A stretch of DNA of 64,000 nucleotides, taken from NCBI GenBank assembly GCA_947456625.1, contig CANGQJ010000005.1:88699-152698 (forward strand), written 5' to 3'. The stretch is from Bacteroidota bacterium (GTDB taxonomy: Bacteria; Bacteroidota; Bacteroidia; Chitinophagales; Chitinophagaceae). Below the pieces are notes generated by a model that did no database searches, was not told where the DNA came from, and saw only the letters and a program-made list of their open reading frames with translations. The position numbers and the translations under genes were made by a program. Below, in pieces: positions 45,308 through 54,260 of this stretch. Within the stretch, counting starts at the first letter, position 1. The number at the start of each line of letters is the position of its first letter.

Positions 45308-46669
45308 CTAGTAATTCAATATTCTCCAATTATTTGGATAGTAATTATTGGATCTATTGCCTAGTAATTTTGCCCATCCAAGCCTTATATTTTGAAAACA
45401 AACTACCTTCCAACCTTTTTCTCCCTCCAGTTCCAAATCCGCCCTTCTTAAATAATTAAGTGCGGTTTGTAATTGAACATGTATGGTTTGATAAGGGATA
45501 TTTTCCCAATTACTCACTGCTAAGTCATGAGCTGGAATTAAATCATTCCCTTTAAGTTCCCCAATATTTAAGCCTAATTTTTTAACATATAAATTAGCAA
45601 GTACCGCTTTGATATGCATTTCAAAATACCTTGGAATGGCTAGCATATTGTTTTGGTGATTTATTAAAATGTAATTTTCAGGTATTGCAAAATGTGCATT
45701 TAATAAAGCTTGTTGTTGCTTTGAAATTAAATCCCAATTAAAAATGCTATTAAAATAATCCACATTTTCTCTGGTTTGTTTTTGAAATACTGAGACAAAA
45801 AACCCTTCCCCTTTAACTTGATCTGGATAAAACCTATAACCTACAGATTTGGTTAAAGGACTTTCCGTACTTACAATATTCCACTCATCAGGTACATTCA
45901 ATGCAATATTTTGCATACCGGAAATTGATGAAATATAATCCATCATTTTTTCGTCTTCTTCAAATGAATAAGAGCAAGTTGCATAAATTAAATAGCCTCC
46001 TTCTTTTAATATATCTATGCTGTCATCTAAAATTCTTGCTTGTCTTGTACTACAATGTTGAACATTTTGTTCACTCCACTCTTTAATCGCATTGGGATCC
46101 TTTCGAAACATACCACTTCCACTGCATGGAGCGTCAATTAACATTAAATCAAAAAAATGAGGAAGTCTTTTAAAATGGGCAGGATCGTTTTGTGTTACAA
46201 TCACATGATCACTACCCCACTTAGTCATATTTTCTACTAAAATGGCATTTCTTGATTTTATAGTTTCATTAGAAACCAATAATCCATTTTTAAAATGATT
46301 GGCAAGCAAAGTGCTTTTTCCTCCTGGTGCTGCACATAGGTCCAATGCAATTTTGCCATGAGTTAATGGCATAATGTTTTCTAAAATAAACGACACAAAC
46401 ATACTGCTAGCCTCTTGAACATAATAGGCGCCTGCATGCCACAAGGGGTCCAACACAAACGAAGGACGCTCATTTAAATATACCCCATGCTTGCACCAAG
46501 GAACTCCTTGGGTATCATTTAAAAAAGGATGCCCTCCTATTTCAAATAATTTGTCACTATTTAACCTTACAGAAGTTACTTGCTCATTTTGTGCATGCAC
46601 CCGCTCAAAACCTGCTGGATCATATCCAGGTAAGCCTTGTAATGATTTTAAAAATGATTCAGGTAACAA
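45308..46669 (-). CDS. RsmF-like rRNA m5C methyltransferase
   Basis: The 453-residue NOL1/NOP2/Sun-family enzyme should methylate cytosine in RNA, most likely 16S rRNA. It has SAM-binding LDLCAAPGGKSTLLA, the two catalytic cysteines in DAPCSGSGMFRKDP and YATCSYSFEEDE, and a C-terminal RsmF-type domain. It starts at TTG (46667-46669): a stop lies three codons upstream and no ATG or GTG intervenes, while the MLPESFLKSLQGLPGYD start is typical of the family. It is the last gene of the thyA-folA-methyltransferase-rsmF run, 11 bp after its neighbour. Confidence 0.9.
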   Translation of the reverse strand: MLPESFLKSLQGLPGYDPAGFERVHAQNEQVTSVRLNSDKLFEIGGHPFLNDTQGVPWCKHGVYLNERPSFVLDPLWHAGAYYVQEASSMFVSFILENIMPLTHGKIALDLCAAPGGKSTLLANHFKNGLLVSNETIKSRNAILVENMTKWGSDHVIVTQNDPAHFKRLPHFFDLMLIDAPCSGSGMFRKDPNAIKEWSEQNVQHCSTRQARILDDSIDILKEGGYLIYATCSYSFEEDEKMMDYISSISGMQNIALNVPDEWNIVSTESPLTKSVGYRFYPDQVKGEGFFVSVFQKQTRENVDYFNSIFNWDLISKQQQALLNAHFAIPENYILINHQNNMLAIPRYFEMHIKAVLANLYVKKLGLNIGELKGNDLIPAHDLAVSNWENIPYQTIHVQLQTALNYLRRADLELEGEKGWKVVCFQNIRLGWAKLLGNRSNNYYPNNWRILNY

Positions 46670-46680
46670 GTAATTTTAAA

Positions 46681-47478
46681 TTAATATCTAATAATAAAAT
46701 GCTCTTTTTCTTTTTGTGCTTGTCTAATAAAAACAAGCCCAATAAAAAATAGATCAATAGTTAAAGTAACACGTTTATCCGCTTTTATATATTCCCAAGC
46801 ATTTTCCATTTCGGAACTCCAATGAATGTCGTCAAAAATTAAAATAGAACTATCATTAGCCTTGCTTAATAATTGTTCAAAATAACGCACCGTTGGTTCA
46901 TATTTATGATTACCATCTACATATGCCAACCCCACAGATTCTATTGAATTTAAATAAGTATCCAAGCTATCTTTAAAATCTCCTTCTACTATTTCAATAT
47001 TATTTAAACCTACTAATTTAAATGTACCCTTTGCAATACTTGCAATATTGGGCGCCCCTTCCATGGTTACTACTTTGGCATTATTGTTTGCCGCTGCTAA
47101 ATAACAAGTTGTAATTCCCAAAGAAGTTCCCATTTCTAAAACCAGTGAAGGAGTATAATAATTTGTAATTTTATACAGTAAGTTGCTATACTTTTTTGGC
47201 TTCAAAGCTGTTTTGGCAATAGCACTCACCTGTCTAATATTTTTTTCGGTTTGTCTTGAGCCAGCACCTCTATCCCAAACCTCCACCATTTGTACATTTT
47301 TTTCTAAATGCTTTCTTTGTAATTCAATTGCGTCTAAAATAGGATGACTTACTTTTTTATTAAGCACTTCTTTTATAAAAGTATATACAAATGGAGAATG
47401 CACGCCATGGCCTTTACCATTAGAAGCTTTGTATAAATACTGTAAATACTTTTTTAGTAATGTTAGCGATGAATACAT
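46681..47478 (-). CDS. SAM-dependent methyltransferase (O-methyltransferase-like)
   Basis: This 265-residue class I methyltransferase has the family start KGHGVHSPFVYTFIKEVLN, the SAM-binding strand LVLEMGTSLGITTCYLAAANN (glycine loop), an acidic VTMEGA residue and LAYVDGNHKYEPTVRYFEQL, like O-methyltransferases of the YrrM/COMT-like group. Substrate unknown. It lies 3 bp after folA and 11 bp before the rsmF-like gene. Confidence 0.8.
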   Translation of the reverse strand: MYSSLTLLKKYLQYLYKASNGKGHGVHSPFVYTFIKEVLNKKVSHPILDAIELQRKHLEKNVQMVEVWDRGAGSRQTEKNIRQVSAIAKTALKPKKYSNLLYKITNYYTPSLVLEMGTSLGITTCYLAAANNNAKVVTMEGAPNIASIAKGTFKLVGLNNIEIVEGDFKDSLDTYLNSIESVGLAYVDGNHKYEPTVRYFEQLLSKANDSSILIFDDIHWSSEMENAWEYIKADKRVTLTIDLFFIGLVFIRQAQKEKEHFIIRY

Positions 47479-47481
47479 AAA

Positions 47482-47973
47482 TTATTTTCTTTGCCAACAT
47501 TCAAAATCAAAAGCATAAATGTGTTTTTCATCGGCAGCATGAGACGCAATAACTTGTTTTTCCCAATTTCCACTTAACTCAGGAAAATAGGTATCTCCTT
47601 GAATATTGGTATGCACTCTGGTTAACCAAATTTTATTTGCAAGCGGCATTGCCATTTCATAAACTTGACCACCCCCAATTACCATTAATTCTTTATAATC
47701 TTGTTTTGCTGCATATTCAATAGCTTCATTTAATGAATTGACCACAATGGCACCGTTAATTGTTAATCCCTTTTGTGTAGTTAAAATAATATTTAAACGT
47801 CCTGGCAACAACTTACTTCCCATGGACTCAAAAGTTTTTCGTCCCATTAAAATAGGCAAAGCCCAAGTAGTATTTTTAAAAAAGCGCATATCCTTAGGCA
47901 AATGCCATAACAATTGGTTATCCTTACCAATGGCATTGTTTTCAGAGGCTGCTACTACAAGGGTTATATTCAT
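47482..47973 (-). CDS. folA: Dihydrofolate reductase
   Basis: FolA reduces dihydrofolate with NADPH. The protein (163 aa) has AASENNAIGKDNQLLWHLPKD with the classic WHLPKDMRFFK, the PILMGRKTFESMG segment, MVIGGGQVYEMAMP and LTRVHTNIQGDTYFPEL. It lies 16 bp downstream of thyA, its partner in the thymidylate cycle, on the same strand. Confidence 0.96.
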   Translation of the reverse strand: MNITLVVAASENNAIGKDNQLLWHLPKDMRFFKNTTWALPILMGRKTFESMGSKLLPGRLNIILTTQKGLTINGAIVVNSLNEAIEYAAKQDYKELMVIGGGQVYEMAMPLANKIWLTRVHTNIQGDTYFPELSGNWEKQVIASHAADEKHIYAFDFECWQRK

Positions 47974-47989
47974 TTTTTTATTTTAATTA

Positions 47990-48784
47990 TTAAACTGCAA
48001 CCGGGGCTTTAATACCAGGATGACATTCATAATTTTCTAGGGTAAAATCCTCAAACTTAAAGGAGAAAATGTCTTTTACTTCCGGATTAATTTTCATAAT
48101 GGGTAAATGAAAAGGAGTTCTTGACAATTGCAGCCTAGCTTGATCAAAATGATTATTATATAAATGTACATCCCCAAAGCTATGCACAAAGTCGCCGTAT
48201 TTAAGTCCACATACTTGTGCAATCATCATAGTCAATAATGCATAGGAAGCAATATTAAAAGGCACTCCTAAAAAAACATCTGCACTTCTTTGATACAATT
48301 GACAACTTAATTTTCCATCTGCTACATAAAATTGAAACATATTATGACAAGGCATTAGGGCCATCTTTTTTAAATCCCCAACATTCCATGCACTCACAAT
48401 TAATCTTCTACTATCGGGTGTTTTTTTAATTTGATCAATAAGTTCAGAAATTTGATCTACCACAACTCCATTAGCGCCCTCCCAACTCCTCCACTGCTTA
48501 CCATACACTGGACCTAAGTCCCCATTAACATCGGCCCACTCATCCCATATGCGCACACCATTGTCTTTTAAATATTTAATATTAGTGTCCCCATTTAAGA
48601 ACCACAACAGTTCGTATATGATACTTTTTAAATGCACTTTTTTAGTGGTAACCAATGGAAATCCTTTTGATAAATCAAAACGCATTTGATAGCCAAAACA
48701 ACTTTTGGTACCCGTACCAGTTCGGTCGGTTTTTTGAGTGCCTTCCTCTAAAATATGTTGTAGTAAAGTCAAATATTGTTGCAT
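47990..48784 (-). CDS. thyA: Thymidylate synthase
   Basis: ThyA makes dTMP from dUMP with methylene-tetrahydrofolate, giving dihydrofolate that FolA recycles. From ATG 48782-48784 it is 264 residues, exactly the E. coli length; an in-frame start at 48802 adds six. The nucleophile is Cys146 in [10 protein letters not shown], with [11 protein letters not shown] and [17 protein letters not shown] also present. It heads the thyA-folA-methyltransferase-rsmF run. Confidence 0.97.
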   Translation of the reverse strand: MQQYLTLLQHILEEGTQKTDRTGTGTKSCFGYQMRFDLSKGFPLVTTKKVHLKSIIYELLWFLNGDTNIKYLKDNGVRIWDEWADVNGDLGPVYGKQWRSWEGANGVVVDQISELIDQIKKTPDSRRLIVSAWNVGDLKKMALMPCHNMFQFYVADGKLSCQLYQRSADVFLGVPFNIASYALLTMMIAQVCGLKYGDFVHSFGDVHLYNNHFDQARLQLSRTPFHLPIMKINPEVKDIFSFKFEDFTLENYECHPGIKAPVAV

Positions 48785-48865
48785 GCTGCAATTTACAACC
48801 ATTGACCCTTAAGTAGGAAAATTTTTAAAACGATGGGGAGAAGCTGTGAAAAATAAAGTTTAAGC

Positions 48866-50056
48866 TTATTTTTTGTCTTTTCTACGTGATAGCTCCTGCT
48901 TAATCATCACCAATTCTTTATTGGTTTGCCCGTTTACACTACTATTTTCTTCGGCACGTCGCATTAAATACGGAATTACTTCATTAATGGGACCAAAAGG
49001 AAGATACTTACTTACATTATAGCCCAAAACGGCCATGTTAAATGTAATATGATCCCCCATTCCATATAATTGAGAAAAATGAATATTGTTACTGTTATTT
49101 GAAAGCCCAATTTTCCCCATCTCTGAAGTAATTTGCAAATTACTTTGCTCATTATGCGTTGCAAGTAATAAGGATATTGTTTCTTTATTTTGAATACAAT
49201 ATAAAGCTGCGGCATCAAAGTCTTTATCGGTCAACTCCTTGTTCTCATGAATTGGTGAAGGATATCCATTTTTTTGTGCGCGCGCTCTTTCTTTTTCCAT
49301 ATAGGCGCCTCTTACTAATTTCGCACCCAGCAAAAAGTTTTTTTCTTTTGCGATGCGATGCGAAAGTTGTAAGAAATTTAAACGATCGTTTCTGTAAAGT
49401 TGATACGTATTATAAACAATTACTTTTTGAGTATTGTAAACCGACATGAGTTCAATTGCAAGTCTATCAATAGGATCTTGAATCCAAGTTTCTTCCGCGT
49501 CTAACAAAATACCTACGCCTTTTTCTTGTGCCACATCGCAAATGGCATACATACGCTCTCTAACCCTTTGCCATGCTGCTTCTTCGGACTCACTATCATG
49601 AACACCACTTCTTAATCGGGGTGCTTCATTTAAATTTTCTAACAATTCATGGCTTGCAATACCGGTTAATTTTACACTCACAAAAGGAATATTATTTTGC
49701 GTAGCAGCAAAATCTATTGCTTCTATAATATGCTCTGTAACATGATCAAAATTTTCCTCACCCTCTTTTGCTTCCACACCATAATCCAATATCACTTGCA
49801 CTCCATAGGATCCTAATAATTTACTTGCCCTTGCCGATTCCTCTAATGTTTCACCGCCAACAAATTGTTTAAACACTGTATTTCTTAATATGCCATTAAT
49901 GGGCAATCCTAATTTTATAAATATGGGCGTTAACTTAGTTGCCAAAGCAACCATAATTGGACTTTGAATAACGCTAATTAAAAATTTTGCTTTTTTTAAA
50001 TCTGAAGTGCTTTTATATGCAAAAGCATTTTGGGTGTTTTCAAAAGATAGGTTCAT
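48866..50056 (-). CDS. Proline dehydrogenase
   Basis: The 396-residue FAD-linked enzyme oxidises proline to pyrroline-5-carboxylate. Segments of the PutA-type barrel are visible: VSVKLTGIAS, GILLDAEETWIQDPID, AKLVRGAYMEKERARAQ (arginines binding the substrate carboxylate) and LLATHNEQS. The P5C dehydrogenase half found in bifunctional PutA is absent and not nearby. It diverges from the dipeptide epimerase gene. Confidence 0.92.
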   Translation of the reverse strand: MNLSFENTQNAFAYKSTSDLKKAKFLISVIQSPIMVALATKLTPIFIKLGLPINGILRNTVFKQFVGGETLEESARASKLLGSYGVQVILDYGVEAKEGEENFDHVTEHIIEAIDFAATQNNIPFVSVKLTGIASHELLENLNEAPRLRSGVHDSESEEAAWQRVRERMYAICDVAQEKGVGILLDAEETWIQDPIDRLAIELMSVYNTQKVIVYNTYQLYRNDRLNFLQLSHRIAKEKNFLLGAKLVRGAYMEKERARAQKNGYPSPIHENKELTDKDFDAAALYCIQNKETISLLLATHNEQSNLQITSEMGKIGLSNNSNNIHFSQLYGMGDHITFNMAVLGYNVSKYLPFGPINEVIPYLMRRAEENSSVNGQTNKELVMIKQELSRRKDKK

Positions 50057-50150
50057 GCTAACATTAGTTCGTATTGCAAATATCGTATCTAAAATGGGAA
50101 TAGCAAAGAATTAGTACCTTTAAAATCAATTAATTTAAATACAGCATGTT

Positions 50151-51248
50151 ATGAAGATTACGAAGACCGAGATTTACATGTTTAAAATTCCAATGGTACC
50201 TTTTACAATTGCTACGGGTACTATGAAATATGCCCAAAATATTTTGATCAAAGTGCACACTAGCGAGGGTATTACCGGCCTTGGTGAATGCTCTGCCTTT
50301 CCCATGATTGTTGGAGAAACTCAATTAAGTTGTTACAATCATGCAAAGGATTTTGCCAGCTTTTGGAAGGATAAAAACCCACTTGAAATTAGCAATAGAC
50401 TAGCAGAATTAGACAATATAATAGCAGGAAATTATACCGTTAAAAGTGCTTTTGATATTGCTTTATACGACATTGCTGCAAAAGCAAAGAACCTGCCGCT
50501 TTATGCATTTTTAGGTGGCAAACAAAAAGCCATAGAATCCGATTTGACTATTGGTATTGATAGCCCCGATGCCATGGCTACACAAGCAATTGAATTTAAA
50601 AACAATGGGGTAAGAATGATTAAAGTGAAGTTGGGTAAGGATCCAAAAACCGATATTGAACGTATCCAAAAAATTAGACTTGCAGTTGGAGAAAATATAA
50701 AATTAAGAATCGACGCCAACCAAGGCTGGTCTAAAGAAGACGCGCTTACAGTGCTTCAAAATATAGCTCCTTACCAAATTGAATTTTGCGAACAGCCCAT
50801 GCACAAATATTATGATGATTATTTACCCGCACTTTGTGCAGCCTCACCTATTTCAATTATGGCAGACGAATCGGTATTCACACACCATGACGCCAGAAAA
50901 TTAATTCAAAATAAAGCATGTCATTTAATTAATATTAAGTTTTCGAAAAGTGGAGGAATTCAAGAAGCAATAAAAATTCAAGAAATTGCAGGTAATAATA
51001 ATATGGCTTGTATGATGGGCGGTATGTTAGAAAGCAGGCTTGCATTAAGTGCTAAAATGCATTTTGCAATGGCACACGACAATATCAAATATTATGATAT
51101 GGACACCTGCTTACTTGGACATTTAGAAGATCCAATTATTGGTGGCGTTCAGTTTAATGGGATGCATTTGAGCATTGGTGACACACCAGGACATGGCGCA
51201 GACGTAGACCCAGCTTACCTTTCAAAACTTGAACATTGTGTTATATAA
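50151..51248 (+). CDS. Dipeptide epimerase (enolase superfamily)
   Basis: The 365-residue member of the muconate-lactonising subgroup of the enolase superfamily has the KxK motif in MIKVKLG, metal ligands in RIDANQGW, EFCEQPM and ADESV, and the second-side lysine in INIKFSKSGG. This matches L-Ala-D/L-Glu epimerases that recycle peptidoglycan peptides. The DxD motif in the C-terminal part could not be checked finely. Alternative: another acidic-dipeptide epimerase. It begins at ATG 50151, with a TACCTTTA box at 50115-50122. Confidence 0.85.
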   Translation: MKITKTEIYMFKIPMVPFTIATGTMKYAQNILIKVHTSEGITGLGECSAFPMIVGETQLSCYNHAKDFASFWKDKNPLEISNRLAELDNIIAGNYTVKSAFDIALYDIAAKAKNLPLYAFLGGKQKAIESDLTIGIDSPDAMATQAIEFKNNGVRMIKVKLGKDPKTDIERIQKIRLAVGENIKLRIDANQGWSKEDALTVLQNIAPYQIEFCEQPMHKYYDDYLPALCAASPISIMADESVFTHHDARKLIQNKACHLINIKFSKSGGIQEAIKIQEIAGNNNMACMMGGMLESRLALSAKMHFAMAHDNIKYYDMDTCLLGHLEDPIIGGVQFNGMHLSIGDTPGHGADVDPAYLSKLEHCVI

Positions 51249-51281
51249 GTATTTGTATCTTTATGGTATAAATACAAAAAT

Positions 51282-51797
51282 ATGGAACCCAGAAAAGCAA
51301 GTGATTCATTTATAACAATGAACGAATTGGTTTTACCTAACGACACCAATACATTTGGTGACTTAATGGGGGGTAAGCTTATGTATTGGATGGATATTGC
51401 AGCTTATCTTGCTGCGTCAAAACATTGTAATTCGGCCGCCATGACTGCTTCGGTTGACAATTTAAGTTTTAAAACACCCATTAAACTAGGAAATGTTATT
51501 TGCATAGAGGCCATTGTTACTAGGGCCTTTAATACCTCAATGGAAGTACATTTAAAAGTGTGGAATCAAAATATGATCACACAAACAAGGGTCATGAGCA
51601 ATGAAGCCTTTTTTACATTTGTAGCTTTAGATGAAAACAAACGACCTAAACAAGTGCCAGCAGTGATTGCCGAATCCGAAGATGAAATTAAATTCTACGA
51701 AGGCGCTTTAAGAAGAAGACAAATGAGATTGATATTGTCTGGGAAATTAAAGCCAGAAGACGCACCAGAACTAAAAGCTTTTTTTAATAAAGACTAA
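51282..51797 (+). CDS. Acyl-CoA thioesterase (hotdog fold)
   Basis: The 171-residue protein is a hotdog thioesterase: PNDTNTFGDLMGGKLMYWMDIAA, an active-site Asp in the DLMGG region, MTASVDNLSFKTPIKLGNV and ALDENKRPKQVPAV. It resembles YciA/BFIT-like medium-chain acyl-CoA hydrolases. It lies 33 bp after the dipeptide epimerase gene and is convergent with the acyltransferase gene. Confidence 0.88.
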   Translation: MEPRKASDSFITMNELVLPNDTNTFGDLMGGKLMYWMDIAAYLAASKHCNSAAMTASVDNLSFKTPIKLGNVICIEAIVTRAFNTSMEVHLKVWNQNMITQTRVMSNEAFFTFVALDENKRPKQVPAVIAESEDEIKFYEGALRRRQMRLILSGKLKPEDAPELKAFFNKD

Positions 51798-51800
51798 ATC

Positions 51801-52562
51801 TTAAGCTTCCGTAATTGCATGATGCTTTCCCTTTAGCATGTAATCCTTACTTTGTTCAATGGCATCCATTATTTGCGCAAGTATTTCCTCTACTGGTGCC
51901 TCGTAATTAATTACTAAAGGTGCTTTAAACCTAATAGTTAACGGAGTTCCCACTTTTTTAAACGTAAGTCCTTTTTTTGTAAATGCTCTCCAAAATCCAT
52001 TAATTACTACAGGAACTACAACAGGTTTATTATTTTTTATAATATGCGCAGTACCTTTTCTTCCAGGAGCAAATGGCTTTGTTGTACCCTGCGGAAATGT
52101 AATCACCCAACTTTTTGCAAGTGCTTGATCTATTTTTTGAGTATCTACTTCGTCACGATCTCTTTTTACATCCTCGCCCTGAGTTCTCCATGTTCTTTTT
52201 ACCGTTAATGCGCCTCCTAATTTAAACAACCTGGACAACCAATTGCTATTCATGGTTTCTTCGGCTGCTACAAAATAAACATTAGTGAAGGGATTTAGTA
52301 AATAATATGGTATGCCTAACCTATTAAATTTGCGCCATTTTACTGCGCAAAAAATATGAACAAATGCAATAACGTCTCCGAAATAAGTTTGATGATTGCT
52401 AACAAATAGTACATTTTTTTTAGGCAAATTCTCCAAGTTTTCAGACCCTTCAATGTCCACCGTGTTAAATAATGCAAGTCCCGGATAGGTGCATAAACCC
52501 ACGATGCCGTATATAAGAGAACGAAAAATACGAATATGTTTTATTCGATCTAATAATGACAT
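51801..52562 (-). CDS. 1-acylglycerol-3-phosphate O-acyltransferase-like (PlsC family)
   Basis: The 253-residue membrane-associated acyltransferase has the NHQTYFGDV catalytic block and a later FPQGTTKPFAPGRKG segment in place of FPEGTRS, and a final PVVINGFWRAF. In canonical PlsC enzymes the catalytic block is H-x4-D; here His and Asp are separated by five residues, a spacing that may be a family variant. Function is probably phosphatidate synthesis, but the variant leaves room for another acyl acceptor. Confidence 0.8.
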   Translation of the reverse strand: MSLLDRIKHIRIFRSLIYGIVGLCTYPGLALFNTVDIEGSENLENLPKKNVLFVSNHQTYFGDVIAFVHIFCAVKWRKFNRLGIPYYLLNPFTNVYFVAAEETMNSNWLSRLFKLGGALTVKRTWRTQGEDVKRDRDEVDTQKIDQALAKSWVITFPQGTTKPFAPGRKGTAHIIKNNKPVVVPVVINGFWRAFTKKGLTFKKVGTPLTIRFKAPLVINYEAPVEEILAQIMDAIEQSKDYMLKGKHHAITEA

Positions 52563-52616
52563 TATTAAGCTTATTGTTAGGCATGCAAGATACTACAAAT
52601 ATTGTATCTTTAGGCA

Positions 52617-53279
52617 ATGAAAAAGAGTGCTGTAATTTTTGATATTGATGGATTATTAATAAACAGTGAGCCATTGTGGAACAAAGCTGCAACTGAAATT
52701 TTTCGTCAATATGGCATTACTTTAACCGAGCAACAATATGCCATAACTACCGGTTTAAGATCTAAGGAATTTGTAGCGTATTGGCTGCATCAATTTAATG
52801 TGCCTGCTAGTCAAAATGCAATTGCAGAAAAAAAAGTAATTGATCTTGCACTTGAACTCATAGACAAAGAAGCAACATTAATGCCTGGAGTGGAACATGT
52901 TTTTGAATTCTTTTTAACCAAGGATTTTAAAATGGGACTAGCTTCCTCCTCTCCAATTGAATTAATTGAATGGGTAAAAGATAAATTAGGTATCAGAAGT
53001 TATATTCATGCAAGTTGTTCCGCACAAAACTTGCCTTTTGCAAAACCACATCCACAAGTATACCTTGACTGTGCTTCTGCAATGCATACTAATCCGCTTG
53101 CATGTATTTGCTTTGAAGATTCTTTTTATGGAATGATTGCTGCTAAAGCCGCAAGAATGACTTGCGTTGTGGTTCCTTCGGCTGAGCATATCAAATTTGA
53201 ACATTGGGGCGCAGCCGATTTAAAACTTTCTTCTTTACAAAATTTCGGGGCCTTGCATTTTAATATGCTCAACATTTAA
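52617..53279 (+). CDS. HAD-IA phosphatase (hexitol phosphatase-like)
   Basis: This 220-residue HAD hydrolase resembles sugar- or hexitol-phosphate phosphatases. Motif I is FDIDGLLINSEPLW (Asp9, Asp11), motif II is in LASSSPIELIEW, motif III lysine in PFAKPHPQVYL and motif IV in CFEDSFYGMIAAKAA. The helical cap lies between residues about 18 and 90. A TATCTTTA box sits at 52605-52612. It precedes the polyprenyl synthase gene by 18 bp; the substrate is unknown. Confidence 0.88.
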   Translation: MKKSAVIFDIDGLLINSEPLWNKAATEIFRQYGITLTEQQYAITTGLRSKEFVAYWLHQFNVPASQNAIAEKKVIDLALELIDKEATLMPGVEHVFEFFLTKDFKMGLASSSPIELIEWVKDKLGIRSYIHASCSAQNLPFAKPHPQVYLDCASAMHTNPLACICFEDSFYGMIAAKAARMTCVVVPSAEHIKFEHWGAADLKLSSLQNFGALHFNMLNI

Positions 53280-53297
53280 ATTTAAACACTGCCCCAC

Positions 53298-54260
53298 ATG
53301 AAGCTTGCAAAAGAAGTAATAGGTAACGAATTAGCACACTTTGAATTACACTTTAAAGATGCTGTTAAAAGCAGGGTAGCGCTACTTGACCGCATCATGC
53401 AATACATTGTAAAACGAAAGGGCAAACAAATGAGACCTATGTTTGTTTTGCTTTCAGCCAAATTACATGGTGAAATAAATGATACCTCCTATCGTGCTGC
53501 TAGCTTAGTTGAATTATTACATACTGCCACTTTGGTCCACGACGATGTGGTAGATGATGCACTTGAGAGAAGAGGCATGTTTTCTATTAATGCATTATGG
53601 AAAAATAAAATTGCGGTACTTGTTGGTGATTATTTATTATCTAAGGGATTATTGTTATCCCTTGAAAACAAGGATTTCGAAATTTTAACTATACTTTCCA
53701 ATGCGGTTAAGAAAATGAGTGAGGGCGAACTACTACAAATCGAAAAAACAAGGAACTTAAATTTTGATGAGTCGGTGTATTATGAAATTATCAATGGCAA
53801 AACGGCTAGCCTTTTGTCATCTAGTTGCGCTGCAGGTGCGGCCTCGGTTACTAAGGAGGAAGCAACTATTAATAAGATGCGTGATTTTGGCGAATTGGTT
53901 GGAATGGCATTTCAAATCAAAGACGATTTATTTGACTATGGCGATGTTGCGGTGGGTAAGCCAACAGGTAATGATATCAAAGAAAAAAAATTAACACTTC
54001 CCTTAATTCACATTTTACAAAAAGTAGATACAAGCTTAAAAAAAGAAATCATCAATATTGTAAAAAACAATAACAATGACAAGAAAAAAGTAAAGTTTGT
54101 AATTGATAGCGTAATACAATATGGTGGCATTGAATATGCCCATCAAAAAATGATTGCTTACCGCGACCAAGCACTTGAAATTTTATACGCATTCCCTGAA
54201 AGTCCTTCAAGAGCAGCATTAGAAGAACTAGTTCGTTACACAACCGACCGTGCTTACTAA
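53298..54260 (+). CDS. Polyprenyl (all-trans) diphosphate synthase
   Basis: The 320-residue enzyme elongates isoprenyl diphosphates, most likely for the quinone side chain. The first aspartate-rich motif is DDVVDD at 82-87 (LVHDDVVDDALERRG), the second is KDDLFDYGD, and GKQMRPMFVLL precedes them. Chain length cannot be fixed from the sequence alone. Its stop overlaps the recJ start by one base, implying coupling. Confidence 0.93.
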   Translation: MKLAKEVIGNELAHFELHFKDAVKSRVALLDRIMQYIVKRKGKQMRPMFVLLSAKLHGEINDTSYRAASLVELLHTATLVHDDVVDDALERRGMFSINALWKNKIAVLVGDYLLSKGLLLSLENKDFEILTILSNAVKKMSEGELLQIEKTRNLNFDESVYYEIINGKTASLLSSSCAAGAASVTKEEATINKMRDFGELVGMAFQIKDDLFDYGDVAVGKPTGNDIKEKKLTLPLIHILQKVDTSLKKEIINIVKNNNNDKKKVKFVIDSVIQYGGIEYAHQKMIAYRDQALEILYAFPESPSRAALEELVRYTTDRAY

